DNA from: Candidatus Babelota bacterium | GTDB lineage: Bacteria > Babelota > Babeliae > Babelales > Vermiphilaceae | NCBI GenBank assembly: GCA_023382795.1 | Contig: JAHDWT010000006.1 | Span: 1-53,599 of the forward strand | Reading direction: 5' to 3' | DNA length: 53,599 nt | Part shown: piece after piece, positions 1-8,513 of the stretch | How the letters are laid out: each line of letters opens with the position of its first letter | How positions within the stretch are numbered: position 1 is the stretch's first letter | Program-made: the position numbers and the translations under genes | The notes under the pieces: model-generated | What the model was told of the DNA's origin: nothing | Database searches by the model: none | Seen by the model: only the letters and a program-made list of their open reading frames with translations

Positions 1-193
1 CTAATTCTTCTGGTGCTATCGCACCAACTTTATGAGAAGTGGTTTCTGGTTGTGCTGGAAGAACTTCCGGAGCATCAACAAAAATTTCCTCTTCTTCACT
101 TGATGAACCGTTAACCGGATAAGTTGGCATTGTCACCAAACCGGCGATCAGTATCGCGATAGGAAAGATTATATGATTTTTAGTAAACTTCAT
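1..193 (-). CDS. Exported small protein, 3' end cut by window edge
   Basis: An open frame starts at ATG 193 (read leftward) and runs off the window after 64 codons. An AGGAG ribosome site sits about 7 bases before the ATG. The first ~24 residues form a signal peptide (MKFTKNH, then a hydrophobic IIFPIAILIAGLV core). The rest is acidic and Pro-rich (SSSEEEE, APEVLPAQPETT), suggesting a disordered exported segment. I do not recognise a family. The total length is unknown because the end lies outside the window. Confidence 0.7.
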   Translation of the reverse strand, partial: MKFTKNHIIFPIAILIAGLVTMPTYPVNGSSSEEEEIFVDAPEVLPAQPETTSHKVGAIAPEEL

Positions 194-466
194 GTATAAC
201 TCCTTTGGTTAGGAAAAATATTATTATTATTTCTACTTGTCAATATCATAATAATAGAAAAAGACTCTTGAAGGCAATATTTTTTCTATTTGGGTTATCT
301 CTTATCGAAAATCTTTGGGAGTTCATAGGGTGGACGAGCCTTGTGATACTTATTCTGTTTAAATACCGTGCATTGCTCTATACGGCAGCCTTATTGCCGA
401 TTATGCTAGATAGCGTAGCTAATAAAAAGCCTCATTGGCATACAAGGTAATATCTCAGGAGTTTTA

Positions 467-1984
467 ATGATTACCATTTCAGTACAACACAAACCAATGT
501 TTGAGACGCGATCTGACGCGTATGTTTTTTTGGTAGAAGAAAATTTTACCTTCTCCAAAGAACTAGAGCATTTTTCAGAGCACTACTTCTCTCAGTTGCG
601 TGCGATGATGCAGGCACGTGAATTTACCGGCAAAGCACTCACTACGCTTGTGGTTCCAGTTTCTCTTGAAAATCGAACTGCATATCTCATGTTTGTGGGA
701 TTGGGTAAAAATGAAGCCCATCACTATGAACTTGAACTTTTGCGTCGTGTTGCGGGACAGATGATTCGCATGGGAGAAGCAAACAAAGTTTCTTCTTTAG
801 CGTTGCACATGCCATCGGCAACTTGGTTTGGCAGTACGGTGCAGGAACTTGCCAAGCAGCTTGCGGTGACCATGCATATGGCCAGCTATCATTTTGATCT
901 TTTCTTTACGGAGGCCTCCTCAAAGTTGAGCAGAGACATGACCGTTACGCTGCTAGCGCCAGAGCATGAACACGAAGCAATTACCACAGGAATTACCCAG
1001 GGTGGCTGGATTGCTGAAAGCATCAATGCGGCGCGTACATGGGTTGATATGCCACCATCTATGTTACATCCAGAAGAATTTGCCACATTCGCTCGTGAAA
1101 TTGCCAAAAAACATAATCTCAAGATTACCGTGTTTAATGAGCAACAGATAAATGAAATGGGCATGGGCGGCTTGGCGGGCGTGTCGCGTGGTTCTGACAG
1201 AGACGCGCAGTTTATTGTGACCGAATACCGCACCGTCAAAAAAGATGCGCCAACACTTGCGTTTGTGGGTAAGGGCATTACCTTTGATTCAGGCGGATTG
1301 AGCATCAAGCCAGCAAATTACATGGAAGACATGAAAGAAGATATGGCTGGTGCTGCAGCAGTGATTGCAAGCATGGATGCTCTTGCAAAATTAAAACCTG
1401 AAGTGAACATCATCGCCTTGACACCAATTTGCGAAAATTTACCAAGTGGCAAAGCAACCAAACCGGGTGATATTTTGCGTTTTTATAACGGTAAAACGGC
1501 AGAAGTACGCAACACCGATGCAGAAGGTCGACTAATTTTGGCAGATGCTCTTTCGTATGCGGTACAGCATTATCAACCAGATTTTATTATCGATCTTGCA
1601 ACCCTTACCGGTGCGTGTGCGCATGCCCTCGGGCCGTTCTATAGCGGCATGATGAGCAAACATGATGACATGGTAAAAAAAGTTGAACACGCCTCAGAAC
1701 GTTCTGGTGACCGTGTGTGGCGTTTACCATTTCATGATGACTACAAAGTAGCCATAAAATCTGCGGTTGCTGATATCTGCAATATTGGTAACCCTGCATA
1801 CAAAGCAGGTTCCATTACCGCAGGATTTTTCTTGAGTAATTTTGTAGGCGATACACCATGGGTGCATCTCGACATTGCGGGAACTGCATTTGATGTCCCT
1901 GACATGCCATATTATCGCAAGGGTAGTGCGACCGGAGTTGGTGTGCGTTTGCTCATTGAATTGGCGATGCATTGGCAAAAATAA
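467..1984 (+). CDS. pepA: Leucyl aminopeptidase (M17 family)
   Basis: A cytosolic metallo-aminopeptidase that removes N-terminal residues, mainly leucine, from peptides; it normally works as a hexamer with two metal ions. The 505-aa length is usual for the family. The C-terminal catalytic domain shows the lysine and metal-ligand segment GKGITFDSGG near residue 268 and the family signature NTDAEGRL near residue 348. Translation starts at ATG 467 behind an AGGAG site. It stands alone and is followed by a strong terminator. In a host-dependent bacterium it probably helps recycle imported peptides; that last point is inference. Confidence 0.96.
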   Translation: MITISVQHKPMFETRSDAYVFLVEENFTFSKELEHFSEHYFSQLRAMMQAREFTGKALTTLVVPVSLENRTAYLMFVGLGKNEAHHYELELLRRVAGQMIRMGEANKVSSLALHMPSATWFGSTVQELAKQLAVTMHMASYHFDLFFTEASSKLSRDMTVTLLAPEHEHEAITTGITQGGWIAESINAARTWVDMPPSMLHPEEFATFAREIAKKHNLKITVFNEQQINEMGMGGLAGVSRGSDRDAQFIVTEYRTVKKDAPTLAFVGKGITFDSGGLSIKPANYMEDMKEDMAGAAAVIASMDALAKLKPEVNIIALTPICENLPSGKATKPGDILRFYNGKTAEVRNTDAEGRLILADALSYAVQHYQPDFIIDLATLTGACAHALGPFYSGMMSKHDDMVKKVEHASERSGDRVWRLPFHDDYKVAIKSAVADICNIGNPAYKAGSITAGFFLSNFVGDTPWVHLDIAGTAFDVPDMPYYRKGSATGVGVRLLIELAMHWQK

Positions 1985-2004
1985 TTGAACGTAATTGATG
2001 TTTT

Positions 2005-2033
2005 AAAGGCCGGTTTTTACCGGCCTTTTTTTA
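2005..2033 (+). terminator. Rho-independent terminator after pepA
   Basis: A 9-bp stem AAAGGCCGG / CCGGCCTTT with a 6-base loop is followed by a run of T. It lies 20 bases after the pepA stop. Confidence 0.9.
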
Positions 2034-2200
2034 TAGATACCCGTGAGTTATCTTGCTATTTTTCATCGTGCGTGATTATGTTGATAGCCAATGTAATCAG
2101 TATTGTTTTTTGTGATTTTTTGTGCTTATGTTGAAACCATAGTATTGACTACAGGGATGCGAGAAGCCGAGATAATTTTATAGTATCATAAGGAGTTTTT

Positions 2201-3274
2201 ATGAAGCGTACGATGTTCACTAAGGTGAGTGCCATAGGAGTGCTCACTCTTTTATTTCCAGGTGTTTCTCGAGCTTTTATTTCGATACCTATACCAGCAG
2301 CAAATGGTTCACGTCAAGTTATAGCAGATAGCATTGCCCCGCAGACAAATGCTTTAGAAACTAAAGAAGACACCATTATCACTTCGATTGGATCTGGGTT
2401 AAGTACCAAAATCGATCGCATTAACAATAACATGCAAATTCCCGTAACTGCATCTGGTACTATAAGTTCTCCAGGTTCGTATATTCTTGCTAATAATATT
2501 ACAGGTCCCATCACTATTACTTCTTCGGATGTTTCGTTTGATCTGAATGAATTTAAGATAACAGGGTCATTGACTATCAATGGATCTGTTTCCGCGGTTA
2601 CGAATATAGACATTTACAATGGCGCCATTGAAACATCAAGTGGTTCATGTATCGATATGGTTGGTACTATGAGCGTTGTCGTATTTGATGATCTTCTCAT
2701 AAAGCAGAGTACTTCGTCAGTAGCCGCAATTAATATTCCTGCAGCAGGATCTAGTATTTTGATTACTAATTGTTGGATAGTGGGCAATTCAAATAGCAAT
2801 GCGAACCCTTCTCACTATGGTATTTCTTGTGCAAGCACGGATGGTAAAATCAAGATAGAGCAGTGTATTATAACCACTTTTTATGCTGGAATCTATCAAA
2901 CTGGTACTGGTGCTATGACAGTGCGTAATTGCCAAATTATGAATTGTGGAGATAGCACCAATGGGTTTGGAATCGCACTTAATTCTTCTAATAATGTTGT
3001 ACGAAATAATCTGCTGAGAGCGAATGGTTTAAGTATAGTGTTAGGGACAAGTGTCACTAATAATTTTATCTTTCAAAATGTAGTGACTGGTGGTACAAAT
3101 CCTAATGGAGCCATTATTGGTGATTCTAATGCTTGGACATCCGACAATAATCGTATTTTTGCTACGTATGCCTATCAAAATGCTTTAGGGGTTAATTATG
3201 ATCCTACCCCACCACTACGTGACACGGTTGTTTCTACAACAACAGGATTCTATGTCAACTTAGATTTGGCCTAA
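2201..3274 (+). CDS. Exported right-handed beta-helix protein, copy 1
   Basis: A 357-aa protein of unknown function with a signal peptide ending near Ala25 (VSRA, then FISIPIP). Residues ~26-85 form a conserved N-terminal block shared with the next gene. From ~90 on, short repeats rich in N, I, S and T (NNIT, NCQIMNCG, NNVVRNNLL) match the rungs of a parallel beta-helix of the NosD/periplasmic copper-binding type. Such folds are common in surface proteins and polysaccharide-binding proteins. Start ATG 2201 has an AAGGAG site. It probably arose by tandem duplication with the gene at 3327. A surface or secreted role is likely; the ligand is unknown. Confidence 0.85.
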   Translation: MKRTMFTKVSAIGVLTLLFPGVSRAFISIPIPAANGSRQVIADSIAPQTNALETKEDTIITSIGSGLSTKIDRINNNMQIPVTASGTISSPGSYILANNITGPITITSSDVSFDLNEFKITGSLTINGSVSAVTNIDIYNGAIETSSGSCIDMVGTMSVVVFDDLLIKQSTSSVAAINIPAAGSSILITNCWIVGNSNSNANPSHYGISCASTDGKIKIEQCIITTFYAGIYQTGTGAMTVRNCQIMNCGDSTNGFGIALNSSNNVVRNNLLRANGLSIVLGTSVTNNFIFQNVVTGGTNPNGAIIGDSNAWTSDNNRIFATYAYQNALGVNYDPTPPLRDTVVSTTTGFYVNLDLA

Positions 3275-3326
3275 TGTGGGTTCACAAATAAATAATGTGA
3301 AGATGATTGATTATGAATAAAGGAAT

Positions 3327-4382
3327 ATGATGAAGTACAAAATCAGTGCGATGATTGTAGGTTCTCTATGTATTTCGAGCGTTCGGGCTTTTATTTCGAT
3401 ACCTATACCGGCGACAGAGGGGTCTCGTCAAATAGTTGTGAACCGCATTGCCACGCAAACTAATGCACTAGAAACGAAACTTGATACTATTACGACCTCG
3501 ATTGGATCTGGATTAAGTACCAAAGTCGATCGTATTAACAATAATATGATGATCCCGATAACAGCGGCAGGAACCATTAGCACGGCAGGATCATATATTT
3601 TGGCTAATGATATTGCTGGAAATATTACGGTTTCGGGATCAGATATTTCAATCGATTTCAATCAATACAAGATTACAGGTCAGTTGATAATTACGGCAGG
3701 AGTTTCAAGATTAGATTTTTATAATGGCATTATTGAATCTTCCAGTGGGCCTTGTGTGGCAATATCAACTGCTACTGACAAGCGTTTTGTAGCTCTTGAT
3801 AATTTGGTATTAAGAATGAAAGATACGTCTACTTCTGCTATAAATCTACCATCCGGTTCATTCGGAGATAATTTTTGGATTAAAAATTGTATAATTATTG
3901 GTAGCAGCCAGGCTTCGTCCGGGCATCAAGGAATAGACTATGCTTTTGGCGATACAGAGGGAAGAACGACGATCGAAAATTGCATTATAACCAATTTCTT
4001 TATTGGGGTGCGAATCCAGGTGAACAGTCCAACACCAGTGACTATGCGTAACTGTCTAGTGATGGAGTGTGGCACTGCAATATCAGTGTCCATAAATGGA
4101 CAATATCAAATAATAACTAATAACTTATTAAAAGATAATGGTGCAGGAATATCACTTGCTATAGGCGTTACGAGGTCTTTTGTGTTTGGGAATGTGATCA
4201 CTGGGTGCACAAGTACGTCGGCAGGCGCTGTGATTAGTAATTCTGGAGGAAGTACCAACCAAATTTATGGCAATTTTGCCTACAATAATGCAGGTGCTGT
4301 TGGTACTAGGTATTCTGGGGTTAGTGCAGTGTTGACCTCGGTTGCAGGTGATACGAGCATGTATGCTAACATTAGTTTATAA
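3327..4382 (+). CDS. Exported right-handed beta-helix protein, copy 2
   Basis: A 351-aa paralogue of the gene just upstream. The signal peptide ends near Ala21 (SSVRA, then FISIPIP). The N-terminal block (FISIPIPA, GSRQ, QTNALETK, SIGSGLSTK, DRINNNM) is nearly identical between the two, while the beta-helix rungs have diverged strongly. The conserved head with a variable body suggests a common attachment or sorting module with a diversified binding region. An alternative ATG exists one codon downstream at 3330; the AAAGGA site fits either. The gene ends at a terminator shared with the convergent thyX. Function not recognised beyond the fold. Confidence 0.85.
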   Translation: MMKYKISAMIVGSLCISSVRAFISIPIPATEGSRQIVVNRIATQTNALETKLDTITTSIGSGLSTKVDRINNNMMIPITAAGTISTAGSYILANDIAGNITVSGSDISIDFNQYKITGQLIITAGVSRLDFYNGIIESSSGPCVAISTATDKRFVALDNLVLRMKDTSTSAINLPSGSFGDNFWIKNCIIIGSSQASSGHQGIDYAFGDTEGRTTIENCIITNFFIGVRIQVNSPTPVTMRNCLVMECGTAISVSINGQYQIITNNLLKDNGAGISLAIGVTRSFVFGNVITGCTSTSAGAVISNSGGSTNQIYGNFAYNNAGAVGTRYSGVSAVLTSVAGDTSMYANISL

Positions 4383-4408
4383 AAGTTAGATAACTGAATT
4401 CTACAAAC

Positions 4409-4447
4409 AAGCCCCTGGGCATAGTTGCTCTGGGGCTTATTTACTTC
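4409..4447. terminator. Terminator between convergent genes
   Basis: The stem AAGCCCC / GGGGCTT is followed by TATTTACTT on the + strand. It lies between the stops of the beta-helix gene (+) and thyX (-) and may serve both, though the T tract is better on the + strand. Confidence 0.65.
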
Positions 4448-4456
4448 TTGTCATGT

Positions 4457-5179
4457 TTATCGTTGACCATGTTTATTACGCCATGCTGCAAGCGATACCG
4501 GGAATGATGGCAAGGTGAGCTCTAATAAGCCTTTAGCATATTGTTGTATTTCCCACTGCGCACCCTTGTGTAACCGCAGCCGTAAAAAATGCGTGAGTGA
4601 GTGTAGATTGCAGGTAAACATAAATTGTGTATACGTACATACAGGTAGTACACCGCGTGCAAGTTCGCGACAAACACCTTTTGCAAGCAACGTTTCATAC
4701 GCTTGTACGGCAGTCTGCAGTGCGTGCTGATACGTCTGATCAACTTCTGAATCTTGGAATGCGCCATACGATGCTTGCCGGTTAACCGCATCCTGGAAAC
4801 GCCACTGTTTGGGTTGATAAAATTCAAGTGGTGCTTTGACATAGCGATAACTTATCTCATTATAAGAATTCATGCGATGTCGCATCCACTGACGTGCCAC
4901 AAAGATGGGTGCTTTGATGCGGAATGATAATTGATTATGTTCGAACGGGCTGGTGTGGTCATGTTCCATTAAATAGGCGATTAATTTTTTGTCTTGCTCA
5001 GAAAGTTCTGTGACTGTTTTACCAAACGATACGCGAGCGGCATTGACAACATCAACATCTGAGCCAGAAACGCGCACGAGCTCAACGGAGCTAATACCAT
5101 CACCAAGAGGGTCGATGAGTTGTGGGGTTGTTGGCTCATGTAATGGTTGTGTAGAAGGCGTGATAGTACGATCTTGCAT
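4457..5179 (-). CDS. thyX: Flavin-dependent thymidylate synthase ThyX
   Basis: Makes dTMP from dUMP using methylene-tetrahydrofolate, with FAD and NADPH; it replaces ThyA in many bacteria. The defining motif RHR-x7-S is present at residues 100-110 (RHRMNSYNEIS), followed by YRY. Length is 240 aa, within the family range. The N-terminal ~30 residues are Pro/Thr-rich and may be a dispensable extension. Start ATG 5179 follows an AGGAG site at 5-base spacing. It reads in the same direction as ftsW and murD at 12.2-14.9 kb, from which it is separated by the islet described here. Confidence 0.95.
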   Translation of the reverse strand: MQDRTITPSTQPLHEPTTPQLIDPLGDGISSVELVRVSGSDVDVVNAARVSFGKTVTELSEQDKKLIAYLMEHDHTSPFEHNQLSFRIKAPIFVARQWMRHRMNSYNEISYRYVKAPLEFYQPKQWRFQDAVNRQASYGAFQDSEVDQTYQHALQTAVQAYETLLAKGVCRELARGVLPVCTYTQFMFTCNLHSLTHFLRLRLHKGAQWEIQQYAKGLLELTLPSFPVSLAAWRNKHGQR

Positions 5180-5557
5180 GGGGGCTCCTCATAGATTGAT
5201 GGCTGAATTAATGATGCTGAATAGCATAGCACAGGTAAGTGATTTTTTAAGGAGCTGCTATGCTGATACTTACTCTTATTCTTCTGCAACAGCTGTTGCA
5301 GAAATTCCCTGGGGCCATAAAATGGCACCCGCTTCCGTTGCGGCGTGGATAAATCGAGGTAAAAGTTTTTCAAAATAGCGCATCAAGCTGAACGATGAAA
5401 AAAAGACCTTTTAATCTCTTTTCGCGCAGCACAGCGCTAGGGTGAGTAAATTTTTTTAAGATCGCACCTTGTGTTTTGTCTTATTTTGTTTAATGCTATC
5501 AGGCCAAGTAATAAAGCAAAAAACTCTATAAGCAGTTGATGATACTTTTGAGGTCTG
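5180..5557. other. Gap between thyX and islet with palindromes and repeat
   Basis: No convincing gene. It contains a 9-bp inverted repeat (AGCATAGCA at 5223, TGCTATGCT at 5256), an 18-bp perfect palindrome at 5284-5301, and the left 40-bp copy of the ftsW 3' end at 5392-5431. On the + strand an AAGGAG plus ATG at 5260 opens a 30-codon frame, and on the - strand TGCTATGCT could be an extended -10 for thyX; neither is certain. Confidence 0.5.
5392..5431 (-). repeat. Left 40-bp direct repeat, copy of ftsW 3' end
   Basis: Positions 5392-5431 match 12262-12301 at 38 of 40 bases, in the same orientation. The right copy is the coding 3' end of ftsW (AARKEIKRSFF), so this left copy is a detached fragment; read on the minus strand it still spells AARKEIKRSFF then a stop. 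Inside it, near-inverted arms GATGAAAA and TTTTAATC flank a 7-base spacer (5394-5416). The geometry resembles the core site of a tyrosine recombinase. It marks the left edge of the islet. Confidence 0.8.
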
Positions 5558-8167
5558 ATGAAATCTTTACCACCCTCGTTGTATACTCGATCAAAAATTA
5601 TTTTTTTCTCTCTTATTTCATTTATAGTCATCATATGGTGTAGTTGGCATTACGGATTAGTAGGCATAGCTCCTGCAGTTGCCTATGTGGCTACGGTTGG
5701 TATGCAGATTCTGCAGCATACGGTTGTCTTGGCTGGTACGCTGTTATTATACGCAAGCCGTTATAAGGACGATTCTCTGCTTGGCTTACAGATTGCTCAG
5801 ACAGGGCAGCAACAAATAGAGATGGTGCATGATCAAGTGAGGCCTACAGATGTCGATGTTAAACCACAAGAAAATATTATTGCCGTCATCGAAACGATTG
5901 ATGCAGCGCGTCAGATGGTTGATCTTGAACAGAAGCTTGAGGCTACTGAGCCAGTTATACCAACCTTAGGTTATACGTTGCCGCTAGTGCAGATTGGCGA
6001 ACATATTGAAACAATACATTGTCGCCCTGGTGTAAACGAATCATTGCAACGGTTAATAAAACAGCAGCCGCAGATTTCTACGACAGCGGCAAACAATATA
6101 ACAAAAATAGCGAGCGCATCAGAAATTTCCCAAGCGATTGAGCGAGTATTGGGATCAAATTCATCACGTGCTATCGCTCGACATATTGAACAGCGCATGT
6201 CGCTTCAATCTCGACTCGGACTTATGAATTTTCATGGGGTGGTGCTATCTGCAGGAGAATCAGCCAATGGGCACGTTACGTATTACGTTGGCCTGAAAGA
6301 AAAGCGTTCAAGCGAACTGCATGCCAATGTACAAACGGCACGATGGTTAGCAAGACGGCAGGTCGAAGAATTATTGTCGACTGATCGTGAATATCGCTCA
6401 TATGTGTATCAGCATTATTGCTCATCAATCAATACGATGCTGGCGACGAATGATGAAAATCCCATTAAGCGCATTCGTGCACGATTGATGCTCCCGGCAT
6501 TAATTTTTGAGGGTAATAATTACGAAGAATTTTACAAGACCGCGCACAAGATACAAACCCATTTCTTTACGCGTGATGGTGCGCTCTGTCCAGTTGGTCG
6601 TACTAATGTGGTTCAACCACTGATGAAAGATCTGTTGGGCGCAGTACGCAAATCATGGCCAGAAATCTATAGCGGCATCAATGTGGATAAATTACGCCCA
6701 ATCAGTGAAAGGCATGCAGAAGATGTGTGGGCACTATGGTTTGCTCCTGATGCCACAGAATTCAGCGAGCGGTGTATCAAGAATCCTGAAAATAAATTGG
6801 TATTAAAAGCGCTTGATGCCTGTGAACAAGGTAACTTGAAGCTTGCACAATCATTATATGATCAGACAGTCAAACTGCACATGTCACATGCTCCTGTCTT
6901 GATTCAGGACATTATTAAAGAAACGCGCAATCTCTTATTTGATGAGTGGGGCATCTACAAAATAGCGAAGCACGACCCACTGTATAAGCGGATCAATTCG
7001 TATGAAAAAGAGTATCTGAAAAAAAATCAACAGGGATTGGAAAAGCTTAACGAAACGCTTCTTTTACGGCATCATCTCGTTGCGAAATGTAAACAAGCGT
7101 GGGGTATACCAGATACTGCTGCACCAGCGGTGCACGATGCACTCTATGCGATGCTCGATGATAATGCCCTTGCGCTCACCAATGTTCCGCTGCTTATAGA
7201 CAAGGCAATGTCGCTTACATCAGATTATCAACAGCCACAACACAAACAGCTTCTTGATGCTCTATTCTTGCCTAATGGAGTGTTCAAAGATTTTGCGCAT
7301 TATCCACGCGCCAAGTTACTCAACATTCCTTCTGAAATTTTCAAAGTAGAACATATAATGATGCGGCGTATGCTCAATAATGCTCTGTACATTGAGCATA
7401 CCATGCCAAACACTGAGCATGCGCGTGCCGCTGCAGGAATTATACAGGCTATAGAATATCGTTTTACGGTTTCTGATGCACAACAAAAATCTTGTGATCG
7501 CTTTATACATAGAGCATACAAAGATCTGACGCAGCAAATGCCATCAAAAGCGCTTGTAGTGTTGCAAGAGATATTTGGTGGTGGCGATCAAGCTGCGCAG
7601 AATCAAGGCTGTGTGCATATGCCGATGCCTGACCCCAATGATCCGGAGCATATAAAAACTATACATAAATACCTGCGATTATTGGAGCAATCTAAAGAGC
7701 TTAAAGAGCTCAATACGATTACTGCCGAGCTTGAAAAGAAGCTCGATGATACGCAGATATGGGCCAAGATACGCAATGATACTGGTGCAAATGAATATTA
7801 TAAATTAGAGGAAAAAGCTAAAGATATTTACAATCGATATAGAGGGACAACAACTGACGTTGATAAAATCATTACTAATACAGGGATTCCGCGAAGAATT
7901 ATTCAACGGATTAAAGAGCATGTATTTTATGAGAATCATGTTTTACATGATGGACAACGTTCTGTCATTAAAAAATTCGATCCTAGTATTGATATGGCCG
8001 AAGCGTGGGAGCGACTTGTTAATGGGAATTTTAAAAAAGCTGATTTGATGTTGTTGAAGCATGAGTATGCCGAAAGCTTGATCATGAGAGGTGTTCAAGT
8101 TCCGTACGAAGAAGCACATCCATTTATAAATAATTTCTATAATTGGGACAAATTACTTTCGAAGTAG
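5558..8167 (+). CDS. Large membrane-anchored protein of unknown function (islet gene 1)
   Basis: An 869-aa protein not assigned to a family. The first ~70 residues carry two hydrophobic segments (around 14-30 and 35-63, FFSLISFIVIIW and VVLAGTLLLYA), so it is anchored at the N terminus. The remainder is long, charged and apparently all-helical, with Leu/Glu/Lys-rich stretches near 700-760 that could form coiled coils. No catalytic motif was recognised. Start ATG 5558 has a GAGG site. It is the first and largest gene of the islet and is followed 7 bases later by the next gene, suggesting one transcript. A structural or scaffold role is possible but unproven. Confidence 0.75.
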   Translation: MKSLPPSLYTRSKIIFFSLISFIVIIWCSWHYGLVGIAPAVAYVATVGMQILQHTVVLAGTLLLYASRYKDDSLLGLQIAQTGQQQIEMVHDQVRPTDVDVKPQENIIAVIETIDAARQMVDLEQKLEATEPVIPTLGYTLPLVQIGEHIETIHCRPGVNESLQRLIKQQPQISTTAANNITKIASASEISQAIERVLGSNSSRAIARHIEQRMSLQSRLGLMNFHGVVLSAGESANGHVTYYVGLKEKRSSELHANVQTARWLARRQVEELLSTDREYRSYVYQHYCSSINTMLATNDENPIKRIRARLMLPALIFEGNNYEEFYKTAHKIQTHFFTRDGALCPVGRTNVVQPLMKDLLGAVRKSWPEIYSGINVDKLRPISERHAEDVWALWFAPDATEFSERCIKNPENKLVLKALDACEQGNLKLAQSLYDQTVKLHMSHAPVLIQDIIKETRNLLFDEWGIYKIAKHDPLYKRINSYEKEYLKKNQQGLEKLNETLLLRHHLVAKCKQAWGIPDTAAPAVHDALYAMLDDNALALTNVPLLIDKAMSLTSDYQQPQHKQLLDALFLPNGVFKDFAHYPRAKLLNIPSEIFKVEHIMMRRMLNNALYIEHTMPNTEHARAAAGIIQAIEYRFTVSDAQQKSCDRFIHRAYKDLTQQMPSKALVVLQEIFGGGDQAAQNQGCVHMPMPDPNDPEHIKTIHKYLRLLEQSKELKELNTITAELEKKLDDTQIWAKIRNDTGANEYYKLEEKAKDIYNRYRGTTTDVDKIITNTGIPRRIIQRIKEHVFYENHVLHDGQRSVIKKFDPSIDMAEAWERLVNGNFKKADLMLLKHEYAESLIMRGVQVPYEEAHPFINNFYNWDKLLSK

Positions 8168-8174
8168 GAAATGT

Positions 8175-8480
8175 ATGGCAATTTGTATACGTATAACTAA
8201 GTGTCGTGAAGTAGATGGGATACATGTTTATCAGGTGCGTAAAATTGATTTTGAAGATCCATATGAATTTTATGTAGCGCTATCAGCAGGGAAGAAAATT
8301 ATCTCCTTTTATAGTGACCCAGAATTGAAAAATCTGCTAAAAGCAACAAATTTCGATGACCCTAATGAAACGATTGGTGTACCAGGCATACCAGCCATGA
8401 TAGTTGGTTGTGTACTACGCAAGTGCTTGGAAGCAATTGATAATAATTATTTTCCAGAAAGTATGGGATATTATGCGTGA
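8175..8480 (+). CDS. Small hypothetical protein (islet gene 2)
   Basis: A 101-aa soluble protein with no signal peptide and no recognised domain. It has a mixed alpha/beta look (VYQVRKIDFEDPYEFYVAL, IISFYSDPELKNLL). The start at ATG 8175 has AGGAAA upstream, and the stop of gene 1 is 7 bases away, so the two are probably co-translated from one mRNA. It could be a partner or chaperone for the large protein. Confidence is based on the ribosome site, packing and lack of any overlapping gene. Confidence 0.65.
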   Translation: MAICIRITKCREVDGIHVYQVRKIDFEDPYEFYVALSAGKKIISFYSDPELKNLLKATNFDDPNETIGVPGIPAMIVGCVLRKCLEAIDNNYFPESMGYYA

Positions 8481-8513
8481 ACAAAAACAAGATAATACAA
8501 CGGTAAGGTTGTC

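Noticed and set aside
205-450. 81-codon frame with a hydrophobic middle between the first fragment and pepA
   Set aside because: It would start with TTG, has no ribosome site, begins over the ribosome site of the divergent gene, and shows no recognisable family.
4981-5373. Frames on both strands covering the start of thyX and its upstream gap
   Set aside because: They overlap the well-supported thyX start and lack ribosome sites; the peptides match no family I know.
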